Shown here: one piece after another, positions 50,008 to 59,987 of the stretch | How the letters are laid out: each line of letters opens with the position of its first letter | How positions within the stretch are numbered: the first letter of the stretch is position 1 | NCBI RefSeq assembly: GCF_029254265.1 | Contig: NZ_JAQWXX010000110.1 | Location: forward strand, 55,599 to 119,598 | DNA length: 64,000 nt | Direction of reading: 5' to 3' | Source: Algoriphagus sp. | GTDB lineage: Bacteria > Bacteroidota > Bacteroidia > Cytophagales > Cyclobacteriaceae | Notes under the pieces: generated by a model | Seen by the model: the letters and a program-made list of their open reading frames with translations, nothing else | What the model was told of the DNA's origin: nothing | Databases searched by the model: none | Position numbers and translations under genes: made by a program

Positions 50008-51330
50008 ATGAAAAAATATTCTATATTTTCTTTTTGCTTTGCCTACTTCATTTCAATGGGAGTATTGGCACAAAATAAAAACACTTATTGGGTTCATGGA
50101 CTCAATGATACAACGACAGCTTGGCAGCATTATGCTACTATATTTGAAGCTGAGCGTAGAATGAACAGCTCTCGACCTTTCTATCCTTCCAGTTCTGGAA
50201 TAGCTACTTCTACAAGCACTTTGTCTGGTTCCATTCCTGTAAATTCACAAAATATAGGAATTGGCCACAGTATGGGAGGGGTTGTATTGAGGAATCTAGA
50301 CCGTATCAGTCCTTCTTCATCCAGAAAAATTAATGCATTGATTACTGTTGGCACTCCGAACTCAGGTGCGGGCATCGCTAATTCCTTTGAGGATAACAGT
50401 CTATACTTAGCGAGTCAAAAGGCCTGTAATGATCTGGGCGCAGGTCCACTTACCGAGCTTTTTGGGATTCCTTGGAACGTTGCGACCCTAAGTTTCGCCT
50501 CAGCACTTGGAGCTAATTTGACTACCAATAAAATCTGCGAGCTATTTATCACAAATGACTTATTGAGTCAATACGCTGGCTCTGCACAGGCAAGAGCGGA
50601 TTTGAAAATGGGAAGTCCTTTTCTATCTCAAATTGATAACTACAGTTCCTCCATACCTAGACTTAGTATGATTGCTCAGGAAAATAGCCCGGTACATTGG
50701 AGATTACTAAGTAGTACGATAACCCGAAATAGCACTAATCCAAGTGATCAACTACTACCAGACGCGATAACTGGCGTGGAAGTAATTTACAATGGCTTTT
50801 TTGTAGCCAGAACTGCTGGCACAATAGTAAATGCCATTTTAGGGTTTATAAATCCGGTATTGTTTGTACAGGCAGCAATTAACGCAAACAAGGCAGTGCA
50901 GTGGAAAAAGGGAGTCGACTGGCTCAATGACAGTGAGACTATCTGGAATAGACTTACCAAGTCCAGTAGATTGGAACTTGAAACCTATTGGGTATGGACT
51001 TGGATCCCCTGTGAGACTATCCCGGGTAAGCAACTGCTTATCGATGATGTGGGTAGAGACCGGGATGAGTCCTGTGGAGAGTGGGGATTTGTAGAGCGTA
51101 CGCGGCAGGTGATGGTACACTATCCCTCCGATGGATTTATCCCCAGCTATAGTCAGGATATAGCCTCCCTACCCGCCTCCAACCGCTACTTTATCCAGGG
51201 TGCCAATCATATCGAAGTGCTCAATATGTCGAACAGCAAGCTAAATAGGCAGCCAAATGATGGGACAAAAGCCGAATTCAACAATGTTTTTGACTTTCGA
51301 AATGACATCTTCAGAACGGCTCGAAAGTGA
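50008..51330 (+). CDS. secreted alpha/beta-hydrolase (lipase/PGAP1-like)
   Basis: Signal peptide ..SMGVLAQ; YWVHGLNDTTTAW; nucleophile elbow IGHSMGGVVLRNL; GTPNSGAGIANS. Confidence 0.85.
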   Translation: MKKYSIFSFCFAYFISMGVLAQNKNTYWVHGLNDTTTAWQHYATIFEAERRMNSSRPFYPSSSGIATSTSTLSGSIPVNSQNIGIGHSMGGVVLRNLDRISPSSSRKINALITVGTPNSGAGIANSFEDNSLYLASQKACNDLGAGPLTELFGIPWNVATLSFASALGANLTTNKICELFITNDLLSQYAGSAQARADLKMGSPFLSQIDNYSSSIPRLSMIAQENSPVHWRLLSSTITRNSTNPSDQLLPDAITGVEVIYNGFFVARTAGTIVNAILGFINPVLFVQAAINANKAVQWKKGVDWLNDSETIWNRLTKSSRLELETYWVWTWIPCETIPGKQLLIDDVGRDRDESCGEWGFVERTRQVMVHYPSDGFIPSYSQDIASLPASNRYFIQGANHIEVLNMSNSKLNRQPNDGTKAEFNNVFDFRNDIFRTARK

Positions 51331-52610
51331 TGAAACATTTTAGCCTAGGAATTATTTGCTTGGCTTCTACTTTAGTCAGCTCCTGTTTCTTATGGGATAA
51401 TGACGAGCCCAAGCTTAAAACCAATGAGGAAGGGGAAGTAATTTCCCTTCCTTACCTCTGGAAAAGAAGTGTACAGTTGGGTGAACCAATTACAAATGGA
51501 TTTACTCATTCTCAGATTAAGTTTAACGGGAATATCGTTTTACCAATGACCAAAGGTCCAACGGGTAGGCTTTTAGTCATGATAGACCCAAATGATGGGG
51601 AAATTTTATGGGAATGGGATGATCGATTTGTGCAAGCTACTGAAGAGATCCTAATTGGCCAATACCCTCAATTTGATAATCTTATTTTTTTCCCGGCAGG
51701 AAGTCGATTGTATTGTGTCAATCTGCAGAATGGGGAAACCCAATGGAAAAAGCAATTAGATCGCTCATTTCTACCAAATGTATATGGCAAAGATGAAAAC
51801 TTCTATTTCTTCGGGAGATCTGATGCATTTCCTGATTCGGTAGATCAGTCTATCATTTTCAAAGGAAATATAGTCACCGGAGAGCTAGAAGAACACCTAA
51901 TCCCAGACTTTACGATGGACTATTTCTTTCCTGGCAATCGGATCGGGGATGTGACAGCAGCACTTCCGGCAGTGGTGGATGGAAAAGAGCATCTGGCGGT
52001 CGTCTGGCAGGAGCCTTTCTTTGAGTTTTTTTGGCAGTCCTACTTGGGACTCTACGATCAGACGACTCGTCAATGGATCTATAAAAAGACCATCATCAAT
52101 CCGGAGAAAAGCTTCAATGGGGTACTGCTTAATCCACCTGTGATTTACAAGGATAGGTTATACATGGCAGTGGGATTTGAGCTGGCCTGCCATGACCTCC
52201 GGACGGGTCAGCAGTACTGGCGAAAGAAGTTTGATGGAGAGATCTTTTTCTCCAATTTCTTGATCGAGGAGGATATGGTAATTATTAACAATGAGGATCA
52301 ATACGTCTATGCGCTGGACCCAATGACCGGCAATCAGCTCTGGAAGACCAGAGGCTCAGGCACGAGCAGTAAAATGAGCTACCTAAATGGAGTCGTTTAT
52401 TTCAACGGAGGAGCAAGCGGTAAGCTCCATGCGATAGATATCCGGGAGGGAAAGACCGTATGGAAGATCGATCCCAAACTTATAGGAGAATTTCCTGATG
52501 AAATATTTTGGAAAACGGCAATCCATATACTCCCAGGAGAAAACGGAAAGAAGGGCAAAGTCATTTCCCTGACAGGTAATAATGCCTATTGCTTTGAAGC
52601 ATATAGATAA
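51327..52610 (+). CDS. PQQ-like beta-propeller repeat lipoprotein
   Basis: Lipobox LVSSCFLW; DPNDGEILWEWDD, NLQNGETQWKKQLD, DLRTGQQYWRKKFDG, DPMTGNQLWKTRG, DIREGKTVWKID repeats. Confidence 0.88.
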   Translation: MMKHFSLGIICLASTLVSSCFLWDNDEPKLKTNEEGEVISLPYLWKRSVQLGEPITNGFTHSQIKFNGNIVLPMTKGPTGRLLVMIDPNDGEILWEWDDRFVQATEEILIGQYPQFDNLIFFPAGSRLYCVNLQNGETQWKKQLDRSFLPNVYGKDENFYFFGRSDAFPDSVDQSIIFKGNIVTGELEEHLIPDFTMDYFFPGNRIGDVTAALPAVVDGKEHLAVVWQEPFFEFFWQSYLGLYDQTTRQWIYKKTIINPEKSFNGVLLNPPVIYKDRLYMAVGFELACHDLRTGQQYWRKKFDGEIFFSNFLIEEDMVIINNEDQYVYALDPMTGNQLWKTRGSGTSSKMSYLNGVVYFNGGASGKLHAIDIREGKTVWKIDPKLIGEFPDEIFWKTAIHILPGENGKKGKVISLTGNNAYCFEAYR

Positions 52611-52639
52611 CTAAACACTCAATTTAATACCAAGGAATC

Positions 52640-53269
52640 ATGAAAAAAATATTACTTATCGGATTACTATGTTTCATTTCGGTTATCGCCGCAGCTCAAA
52701 CGGGAAAAGGTAAATTTCTCGTTGGAATGGGGACTTCACTAGGATTAGGGCAAAATGATGGGCTTATGGGGATTGCTTTTACCAATTCAAAAACTGAAAT
52801 CGCAGGTAGCGGCAGTGTAGAAGAAAGACAAACTAGTCTATTTCTTTCCGTTAGGGGAGGATATTTTATAGCAAATGGTTTGGTGACAGGATTGGAATTA
52901 GCCACTTCAACTAGTACTGGGACTACCAAGTCAGCCGGGCTTGAACTAGACTCTCAATCCTCCTTCTTTGGAGCAGGTCCTTGGGTTAGATACTATTTCT
53001 CCTCCCAAAAAATCATTCCTTTTGCAGAAGTCAACTCTCTATTTGGCTCTAGGGGACAAACTACAGAAGGATCTGGAATAGACAGCGATCTCAACTATAC
53101 TGTATCCAATCTAGGAGGAGGCTTAGGAATTGTTTTTCTGCTGGGAGAAAAGAGTTCGCTTGATCTTTCCCTAACCTACAATGGCACAAATCTCAAAGAG
53201 AAGGATTTAAAACTGACTACTAATCAAAACAGCTTAGGTATGAAGTTTGGCTTTTCTATGTTTTTTTGA
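52640..53269 (+). CDS. outer membrane beta-barrel protein
   Basis: Signal peptide; alternating amphipathic strands; C-terminal NSLGMKFGFSMFF. Confidence 0.78.
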   Translation: MKKILLIGLLCFISVIAAAQTGKGKFLVGMGTSLGLGQNDGLMGIAFTNSKTEIAGSGSVEERQTSLFLSVRGGYFIANGLVTGLELATSTSTGTTKSAGLELDSQSSFFGAGPWVRYYFSSQKIIPFAEVNSLFGSRGQTTEGSGIDSDLNYTVSNLGGGLGIVFLLGEKSSLDLSLTYNGTNLKEKDLKLTTNQNSLGMKFGFSMFF

Positions 53270-53539
53270 GCATGAGTTTGTCTAAATCCTTCACTACTAG
53301 AGGTTTGCAACCTTGAATAGCTATCGCGAGGATTTTAAATCATATGCTCAGAAAGAAAATTCAGGAATTTCGAGTAGTACGAGTTCGATTTACTCATTTA
53401 AAAACCCCTGTCAACTCCCCAAAATCCAATACAGCTTCATGTTCAGGTAATAATCCCCCCAGCTGATTCTCCGCTTTTCGCAGACACCGAGTTGGTTTGA
53501 GTTGCAATTCTGGCATTAAATTCAAGGCTGAAAAATCAA

Positions 53540-53575
53540 CAGCAACATTAAATTTTTGATTTTTTAATGTTACTG
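53540..53575. terminator. hairpin in intergenic region
   Basis: cagcaacattaaa ... tttaatgttactg inverted repeat (one mismatch). Confidence 0.35.
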
Positions 53576-53770
53576 TTCAAAACAGACCTCAACGCCAAGG
53601 TCAGAAAAGCCCACTCACCTTAAAAAATTGGAATTTTAGGGTGAGTCCTATATCTCGCCCTGGAATCAGTGGTATGCAAATCAATTGTTTCTAAATTCTC
53701 AGTATCAACTGACAGGGAAAGCTTAAACGCCAATTCATTTTTTCCGACTTTTACGGACTAATCCACCTCA

Positions 53771-54571
53771 ATGCCCCGAAAGAAAAAGAAACCCTCACTT
53801 TGGTTAGGAATTAGTTTGCTGTTCATCCTTTTAATCGGAGGGACAAGTTACTTGGTGTATTCCACTTGGAACAAGCTCCATAAACTTCCCTACTACGCCA
53901 ATCAACCACTTTCGGAGTTTGAAGATTTAAAGTTTGAATATGTTTTCCGGACACATATTGATGGGGTATTAGGGATCGATATTTCTCATTACCAAGGCCA
54001 GATAAATTGGAAACAGTTTGACAGAATACTTAAAGACCGTCCGATCGAATATTTTATTGTCCGAGCCACGATGGGCGATGATCTGGACAAGCTATTCGCC
54101 TCAAACTGGGAAGCATTGGATACGATGAGCATTGCAAGGGGTGCTTACCATTATTACCGCCCGAATCAGAGTAGCACTGAGCAAGCGGAGAATTTCATAA
54201 AGCAAGTCAAACTCAAAAAAGGGGATTTTCGTCCGATTCTGGATATTGAGAAGCAATCTTCCATCCAATCTAAAGAACGCCTTAGAGAAGGAATCCGAAA
54301 TTGGCTGACTATCGTGGAAAATCACTACGGTGTGAAACCGATCATCTATACCGGCGATGCATTTTTTGAGCATGTATTAGAAGGTCACGGATTTGAGGAT
54401 TACCCGCTTTGGGTAGCCAATTACAATCCTATCATGGAACCGAAAAGTGATTACTGGGTGATTTGGCAGTTTTCTGAAAAGGGAAGAATCAAAGGAATTC
54501 CTGAAAAAGTCGACCTGAATCTAATGCGAGGTGGTGAGAAGACCTTGAGGAGTTTGTTAATTGGGGAGTAG
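53771..54571 (+). CDS. GH25 lysozyme-like protein
   Basis: GVLGIDISHYQGQINWKQF; YFIVRATMGDD; GAYHYYRPNQ; FRPILDIE; KPIIYTGDAFFE; LWVANYNP; WVIWQFSEKGRIKGI. Confidence 0.92.
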   Translation: MPRKKKKPSLWLGISLLFILLIGGTSYLVYSTWNKLHKLPYYANQPLSEFEDLKFEYVFRTHIDGVLGIDISHYQGQINWKQFDRILKDRPIEYFIVRATMGDDLDKLFASNWEALDTMSIARGAYHYYRPNQSSTEQAENFIKQVKLKKGDFRPILDIEKQSSIQSKERLREGIRNWLTIVENHYGVKPIIYTGDAFFEHVLEGHGFEDYPLWVANYNPIMEPKSDYWVIWQFSEKGRIKGIPEKVDLNLMRGGEKTLRSLLIGE

Positions 54572-54586
54572 ATCAATGAGATTTTT

Positions 54587-54723
54587 TCTCCCGCGGAGGC
54601 GCAAAGGTTTTTTTGCCGCAAAGCATGCGAAGGGTCGTAAAAAATCTTGTGATCCCGCAAGATCATTTTCATGCATAATTGGACTGACTTAGAAAAACTG
54701 CGCCTTTGCGCCTTAGCGGGAGA
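54587..54723. repeat. inverted REP-like pair (ctttgcgcc..gcgggaga family)
   Basis: tctcccgcggaggcgcaaagg (54587-54607) vs cctttgcgccttagcgggaga (54703-54723): 21-bp inverted repeat with 2 mismatches. Confidence 0.8.
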
Positions 54724-54890
54724 TAGTTATTTTGTATGAGGAAGATCTCTCGCAAAGCACGAAGAGGATTCTAATTTCGCGCTGCGTCACCTCGTCCCTT
54801 TGAAATTAAAGAATGAAATTTTCATAAGCTCTAATTCTGAAATTGGATTCCCCACCCAAAGCCATTAAATTCCAATTGGACCCGCGCATT

Positions 54891-56390
54891 ATGAAAAATC
54901 CATTTCTTCTCTTTGCCTTTCTATTTTTTGCTTCTTTTTCGGGGATTTCCCAAACCAAACAACCCAATATCCTCTTCCTTATCGCTGATGACTGGTCGTT
55001 TCCTCATGCTGGAGTGTATGGAGATCAGGTAGTTCGAACTCCGACTTTTGACCGATTGGCAGCCGAGGGAGCACTTTTCACGAATGCCTACACAGCTTCT
55101 CCTTCCTGCTCACCTTCCAGGGCTTCGATTTTACTTGGCAGATATCCGCATCAAAATGAGGCCGGAGGGAATCTCTGGTCGGAATTCCCAAATGCTAATC
55201 CAACCTATGTTCAAATCTTAGAAGCCGATGGCTATTTCACAGGCTCCACTCGCAAAGGTTGGGGACCTGGGGAGTATCAGGTCACTGGCTTTTCTCATAA
55301 TCCTGCAGGTAAGTCGTTTGAAGATTTTGAAGCTTTTTTGACTGAGAGACCTAAAGATCAACCTTTCACATTTTGGTTTGGGAGTACTGATCCACATCGG
55401 GAATATGTGCCAAATACCGGGATCCAGTCAGGAATGAAGCTACAGGATGTCAGGGTACCCGGTTTTTTCCCGGATAATGATTGCGTACGGAATGATATCC
55501 TAGATTACTATTTTGAGATCGAGCGCTTTGATCGGGAGTCTGGTCAACTCATAGCCATGTTACAAGAAATGGGCGAATTGGATAATACCATCATCGTCAT
55601 GACAAGTGATAATGGGATGCCTTTTCCTCGGGCTAAAGCAAACCTCTACGACTATGGTACTCGAATGCCACTAGCGATTCGCTGGCCGGAAAAAGTGAAA
55701 GCTGGAACGGTGGTAAATGAGTTTGTGAATTTTGTGGACTTTGCGCCAAGCTTTGTTGAAGCAGCAGGACTGGATCAAAAATCCATGTCGGGACAATCCC
55801 TCTGGGCACTTTTGGCAGGGGAAAAACAAGACCGAGCACAGGTTTATCTGGAGCGGGAGCGTCATGCCAACGTGCGGAAAGGTGACCTCAGCTATCCCAT
55901 GAGAGCGATCCGAAATCAAGACTACCTCTACATCTGGAATCCAATACCAGAGCGAAATCCAGCTGGAAACCCTACTGTACATCAATCAGTAGGACAATAT
56001 GGGGATGTGGACCATTCGATCACCAAGTTTCTAATCATGGAAATGGAAGGAAAAACAAAACCTGGACAACCTGATTTATTCCAACTCAGCTTTGGCCAAC
56101 GGCTCGAAGAAGAGCTTTATGATGTGAAAAATGATCCGTACCAACTAAAGAATCTTGCTTCCAAACCGGCATTTTCGACCATCAAAATTCAAATGAAAAC
56201 TGACTTGGTCAAATGGATGGCTGAAACCGGAGATCTTAGAGCTATGGATCCAAAATCGACCTATTGGGATGAAGTTCGATACACGCCAAATTACCAGATG
56301 AAGGATATCGATGTTCTGCAACAAATCGAGCAGTATAGAATTATCCCTCCATTTGGAAAATACGCGAAGGAGGGAATTCCGTGTAATTGA
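54891..56390 (+). CDS. sulfatase
   Basis: NILFLIADDWSFPHAGVYGD; TASPSCSPSRASILLGRYPH (C-x-P-S-R formylglycine motif). Confidence 0.93.
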   Translation: MKNPFLLFAFLFFASFSGISQTKQPNILFLIADDWSFPHAGVYGDQVVRTPTFDRLAAEGALFTNAYTASPSCSPSRASILLGRYPHQNEAGGNLWSEFPNANPTYVQILEADGYFTGSTRKGWGPGEYQVTGFSHNPAGKSFEDFEAFLTERPKDQPFTFWFGSTDPHREYVPNTGIQSGMKLQDVRVPGFFPDNDCVRNDILDYYFEIERFDRESGQLIAMLQEMGELDNTIIVMTSDNGMPFPRAKANLYDYGTRMPLAIRWPEKVKAGTVVNEFVNFVDFAPSFVEAAGLDQKSMSGQSLWALLAGEKQDRAQVYLERERHANVRKGDLSYPMRAIRNQDYLYIWNPIPERNPAGNPTVHQSVGQYGDVDHSITKFLIMEMEGKTKPGQPDLFQLSFGQRLEEELYDVKNDPYQLKNLASKPAFSTIKIQMKTDLVKWMAETGDLRAMDPKSTYWDEVRYTPNYQMKDIDVLQQIEQYRIIPPFGKYAKEGIPCN

Positions 56391-56404
56391 CTGGCTTTCT
56401 CCTT

Positions 56405-58045
56405 TTACTTTAAAACCATAGCTCCTCCATTTGGCTCATAACCTATTCGATGCACGTTCACATAAAGCGAGTCTCCTCTGACTGCTTCGAAAGGTCCTAC
56501 ATACACTGACCATGTATCATTGGTAGATTTACGATACCCGATAGAGGCTCCCGGCATGTCGACATTAATGCTCACTTTCCCAACATTAAAAGCAATCTCG
56601 GGCGCTGCTGTAATCGGTGGCGTATCTTTTCCTCCCCACCAGTTTCTAACCATTTCCTGCTCATTCATAGCTCCCAGATCTGGATAGTCCAAAAGCCACT
56701 GCTCATGGGCAGCTCGAAGTTCGGTGAGTTTCTCGGCATATTCTGGATCGGCGACCAGGTTATTGAATTCGTAAGGATCGACAGAGGTATCGTAGAGTTC
56801 TTCGGTTGGTTTATTTGGAGCAAACCATCTTGATTGATTGGCATCGAGTTTACCAGCTTTATTCAACTCCAGCAGATAGATCATCAAAGGATTGTTGAGA
56901 CGATACTGGATATTCTGATAGTTGGGTTTCTCAGGCATGTAGTTTCGGATGTATTTGAATCGGCCATCTGAGACCGCTCTTACCCGATCGTATTCTGAGT
57001 CCATGCGATCACGGGCCGCATAGATGTATTTTCTTGGATCAGCTTTTTGCACTCCGAGGAAAGCTTGGCCCTGCATACTCTTAGGCACCTCCACTCCCGC
57101 CAGCGAAAGAACTGTCGGTGCAAAATCCACAAAGCTGACCAATTCATCTAATTGCCCTCCCTTTTCGAAAAACGGGGCTTTGATGATCAATGGAACTTTC
57201 AATCCCCGGTCATAAAGTTCCCGCTTGGCATAAGGCATTCCATCGCCATGATCTCCATAGAAAAAGATGATCGTATTCTCATACAATCCATCATCTTTCA
57301 ATTGCTGTATGATCTCTCCGGCCTGCATATCCATTCGCATCGCATTGGTGATAAATCTCGCCATCACCGCCCGGCTGATCGAATCATCCGGATAATAAGG
57401 AGGAATGAAAACATCTGCCGGATCCACTAATAGGGGTTCATCTGCACGTGCCCAAACCTGAGATTCATGAGAAATATTCAAATTGAAAATTGAGAAAAAG
57501 GGCTGGTTTGAATCTTTCCGATTTCGCCAATGTGCTTTGTTGCTGCTCTCATCCCACATGGTCACTGGACCTTTAAACTGATAATCCTCCTTGGAATTAT
57601 TACTGGTATAGTAACCAGCCATCCGAAGCAGTTCGGGGTAAGTTTTCATATCAGCTGGGATCACTGCGGAATAGGACTTGTGCCCCGGAGGATAGGCGTC
57701 GAGTGCATTCTGTGACATGCCCAGCGTACGCATATTATGACCCCCAACCGCAGTCTGATAAGCTCCTGTAATCAATGCTGCGCGACTCGGTGCGCAGACT
57801 CCTGCCGTAGAATAGGCATGCGAATAAATCACCCCATCAGCAGCCAAGGAATCTAGGAAGGGAGTTTTCCCTCCTGTACCTCCATAGATCCCCAAATGCT
57901 GCGGAGAAAGATCTTCGGCTACGATCCAAACTATATTGGGTTGTTCTGGATAGGTGATTGTAGCACTTACATCCTCTTGAGGTACTTTGCAGGCAAAACT
58001 TACCAAAAGGATAAAAAAGGAGATTTTAATCAGGCTTGGGTTCAT
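56405..58045 (-). CDS. sulfatase lipoprotein
   Basis: NIVWIVAEDLSPQHLGIYGGTGGKTPFLDSLAADG; STAGVCAPSRAALITG (C-x-P-S-R); YGDHGDGMPYAKRELYDRGLKVPLI. Confidence 0.94.
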   Translation of the reverse strand: MNPSLIKISFFILLVSFACKVPQEDVSATITYPEQPNIVWIVAEDLSPQHLGIYGGTGGKTPFLDSLAADGVIYSHAYSTAGVCAPSRAALITGAYQTAVGGHNMRTLGMSQNALDAYPPGHKSYSAVIPADMKTYPELLRMAGYYTSNNSKEDYQFKGPVTMWDESSNKAHWRNRKDSNQPFFSIFNLNISHESQVWARADEPLLVDPADVFIPPYYPDDSISRAVMARFITNAMRMDMQAGEIIQQLKDDGLYENTIIFFYGDHGDGMPYAKRELYDRGLKVPLIIKAPFFEKGGQLDELVSFVDFAPTVLSLAGVEVPKSMQGQAFLGVQKADPRKYIYAARDRMDSEYDRVRAVSDGRFKYIRNYMPEKPNYQNIQYRLNNPLMIYLLELNKAGKLDANQSRWFAPNKPTEELYDTSVDPYEFNNLVADPEYAEKLTELRAAHEQWLLDYPDLGAMNEQEMVRNWWGGKDTPPITAAPEIAFNVGKVSINVDMPGASIGYRKSTNDTWSVYVGPFEAVRGDSLYVNVHRIGYEPNGGAMVLK

Positions 58046-58335
58046 GGTATCGAATTTTCAAAGCAAATAATTTAGCATCTTTTGCCCTATTTCCAACACA
58101 AAACTTTGAATTATAGCGAATTCTAAATCTCATTTCATTAACCTCCAACAAGCACTTAATTCAAATTATTTTTTAAGTCAGCCACTTTTTGAAGTTTAAA
58201 AATGGAAAGTATTCCATTGAGAATTTTCTGTGAAGCTAAAAATATACTTGCGATCAAATGGATAATCTCAGTTGATTTATTTGGCTTTCAAGTCCTTGCG
58301 CACTAAATTATAGTGTTTATTTCCAATATCGCTAC

Positions 58336-59850
58336 ATGGCCACTTTTGACCCAATTAACCGCAGAGAATTTATGGCTTCAGCAGCTGCCTTTGCTGCATC
58401 TTTTACCATAGTTCCATCCAATGTAATCGCAGGTTTAGGTAAAATCCCTCCTTCGGATCAAATCACCGTTGCCAATATCGGCTGCGGCACTCAGGGTCTT
58501 CGGGAAATGGGAGAATTGCTTCAAAACCCAAAAGTACGTGTAGTGGCAGTATGCGACTCAAATAAATTTTCTACCGACTACTTCGACTGGTCGCCTTATG
58601 GTATCCGAAATGACATTCGAAAAACCCTGGGAGATGATACTTGGTGGGAGGGAAAACTAGGTATTCCGGGCGGAAGGGATATCGGACAAGAATATGTGGA
58701 GAAATACTACGGCAAAAACAAACCTTCCGGAAGGTATAAAGGCTGTGAAAGCTATGAAGACTATCGGGAACTTTTTGCAAAAGAAAATGGAATCGATGCG
58801 GTAAAAATCATGACTCCTGATCATACGCATGCATCTATTGCTATTGCAGCGATGAACAAGGGAATCCATGTGGTGACGCATAAACCAATCTCCAATCGCT
58901 TGCTTGAAGGAAGAAAAGTAATTGAAAAAGCCAAAACCTCAGGAGCTATCACACACCTGCTTGCTTGGTCAGATCGACCCGAATACCGACAGATCAAAGC
59001 TTGGATGGACGCAGGATTGATTGGGGAACTGAAAGAAATTCACAACTGGTCTTACCGACCGGTTTGGCAGCAGTGGACCAAAAGACCCTCTCCGGCAATG
59101 CCCATTCCAGAAGGATTTAATTGGAATCTTTGGCTCGGTCCTATCCCGGATATGCCCTATCATAAAAACTACACACACAATGTATTCCGTGGCTGGTACG
59201 ATTTCGGCGGCGGTTCGGTGGCAGATATGGGACACTACAGTCTTTTTCCACTTTTCGAAACCTTGGGAATCAACAAATCGCCTTTAGCAGCAAAAGCTTT
59301 TGGCACGACCACCCGAGAGGAAGTCAACCAAGTTTACCAATGGGTGGACAATAATGTGGCCTTCCCCGCAAGTTGCACCATCAAATGGAATTTCCCAGCG
59401 CAGTCTACCCTTCCGGCCTTTGACCTATTCTGGTATGATGGCGGAATGAAGCCTTTTGCTCCAGAGGAATTGGAACGGGATGGAAAGGACACCCCAGATG
59501 AAGGCTTGATGCTTGTCGGTACCAAAGGAAAAATTCTGGGTGGATTCCGGGGTGAAAATCCAGTTCTTTTACCTGAAAGTACGATGATGACCGGACGGGA
59601 TTCTGAACGTATCAATTCCAGAGAAGTCGAACGGAATACTTCAAGCTGGGTGGATGCAATTCTGGAAGGAAAGCAAACACCGGGAAGTTTTATCCGGGCT
59701 CAGACCATCACTGATACAATCAATCTGGGAGCTGTGGCTTTGCGGGCTAAATCAAAAATCAATTTTGATGTAAACTCACTCCAAATTACCAACAACGAAA
59801 AAGCCAACGAATATCTGACTCGGGAATACCGCTCGGGATGGGAGATTTGA
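58336..59850 (+). CDS. Gfo/Idh/MocA family oxidoreductase, Tat-type leader
   Basis: NRREFMASAAAFAASF; ITVANIGCGTQGLREMGELLQNPKVRVVAVCDSN; DAVKIMTPDHTHASIAIAAMNKGIHVVTHKPIS. Confidence 0.93.
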   Translation: MATFDPINRREFMASAAAFAASFTIVPSNVIAGLGKIPPSDQITVANIGCGTQGLREMGELLQNPKVRVVAVCDSNKFSTDYFDWSPYGIRNDIRKTLGDDTWWEGKLGIPGGRDIGQEYVEKYYGKNKPSGRYKGCESYEDYRELFAKENGIDAVKIMTPDHTHASIAIAAMNKGIHVVTHKPISNRLLEGRKVIEKAKTSGAITHLLAWSDRPEYRQIKAWMDAGLIGELKEIHNWSYRPVWQQWTKRPSPAMPIPEGFNWNLWLGPIPDMPYHKNYTHNVFRGWYDFGGGSVADMGHYSLFPLFETLGINKSPLAAKAFGTTTREEVNQVYQWVDNNVAFPASCTIKWNFPAQSTLPAFDLFWYDGGMKPFAPEELERDGKDTPDEGLMLVGTKGKILGGFRGENPVLLPESTMMTGRDSERINSREVERNTSSWVDAILEGKQTPGSFIRAQTITDTINLGAVALRAKSKINFDVNSLQITNNEKANEYLTREYRSGWEI

Positions 59851-59987
59851 GAAAAAAGAAACAGAAGACCAATGTGTGTACAGATATCTGAAAACAGATA
59901 CCCAACAACAGAAACTAGAAAAAGGAGATAATAGCACAGAAATAATGACTTATACTTAAATTTTTAAACCATTCAAAACTAAGTAAT

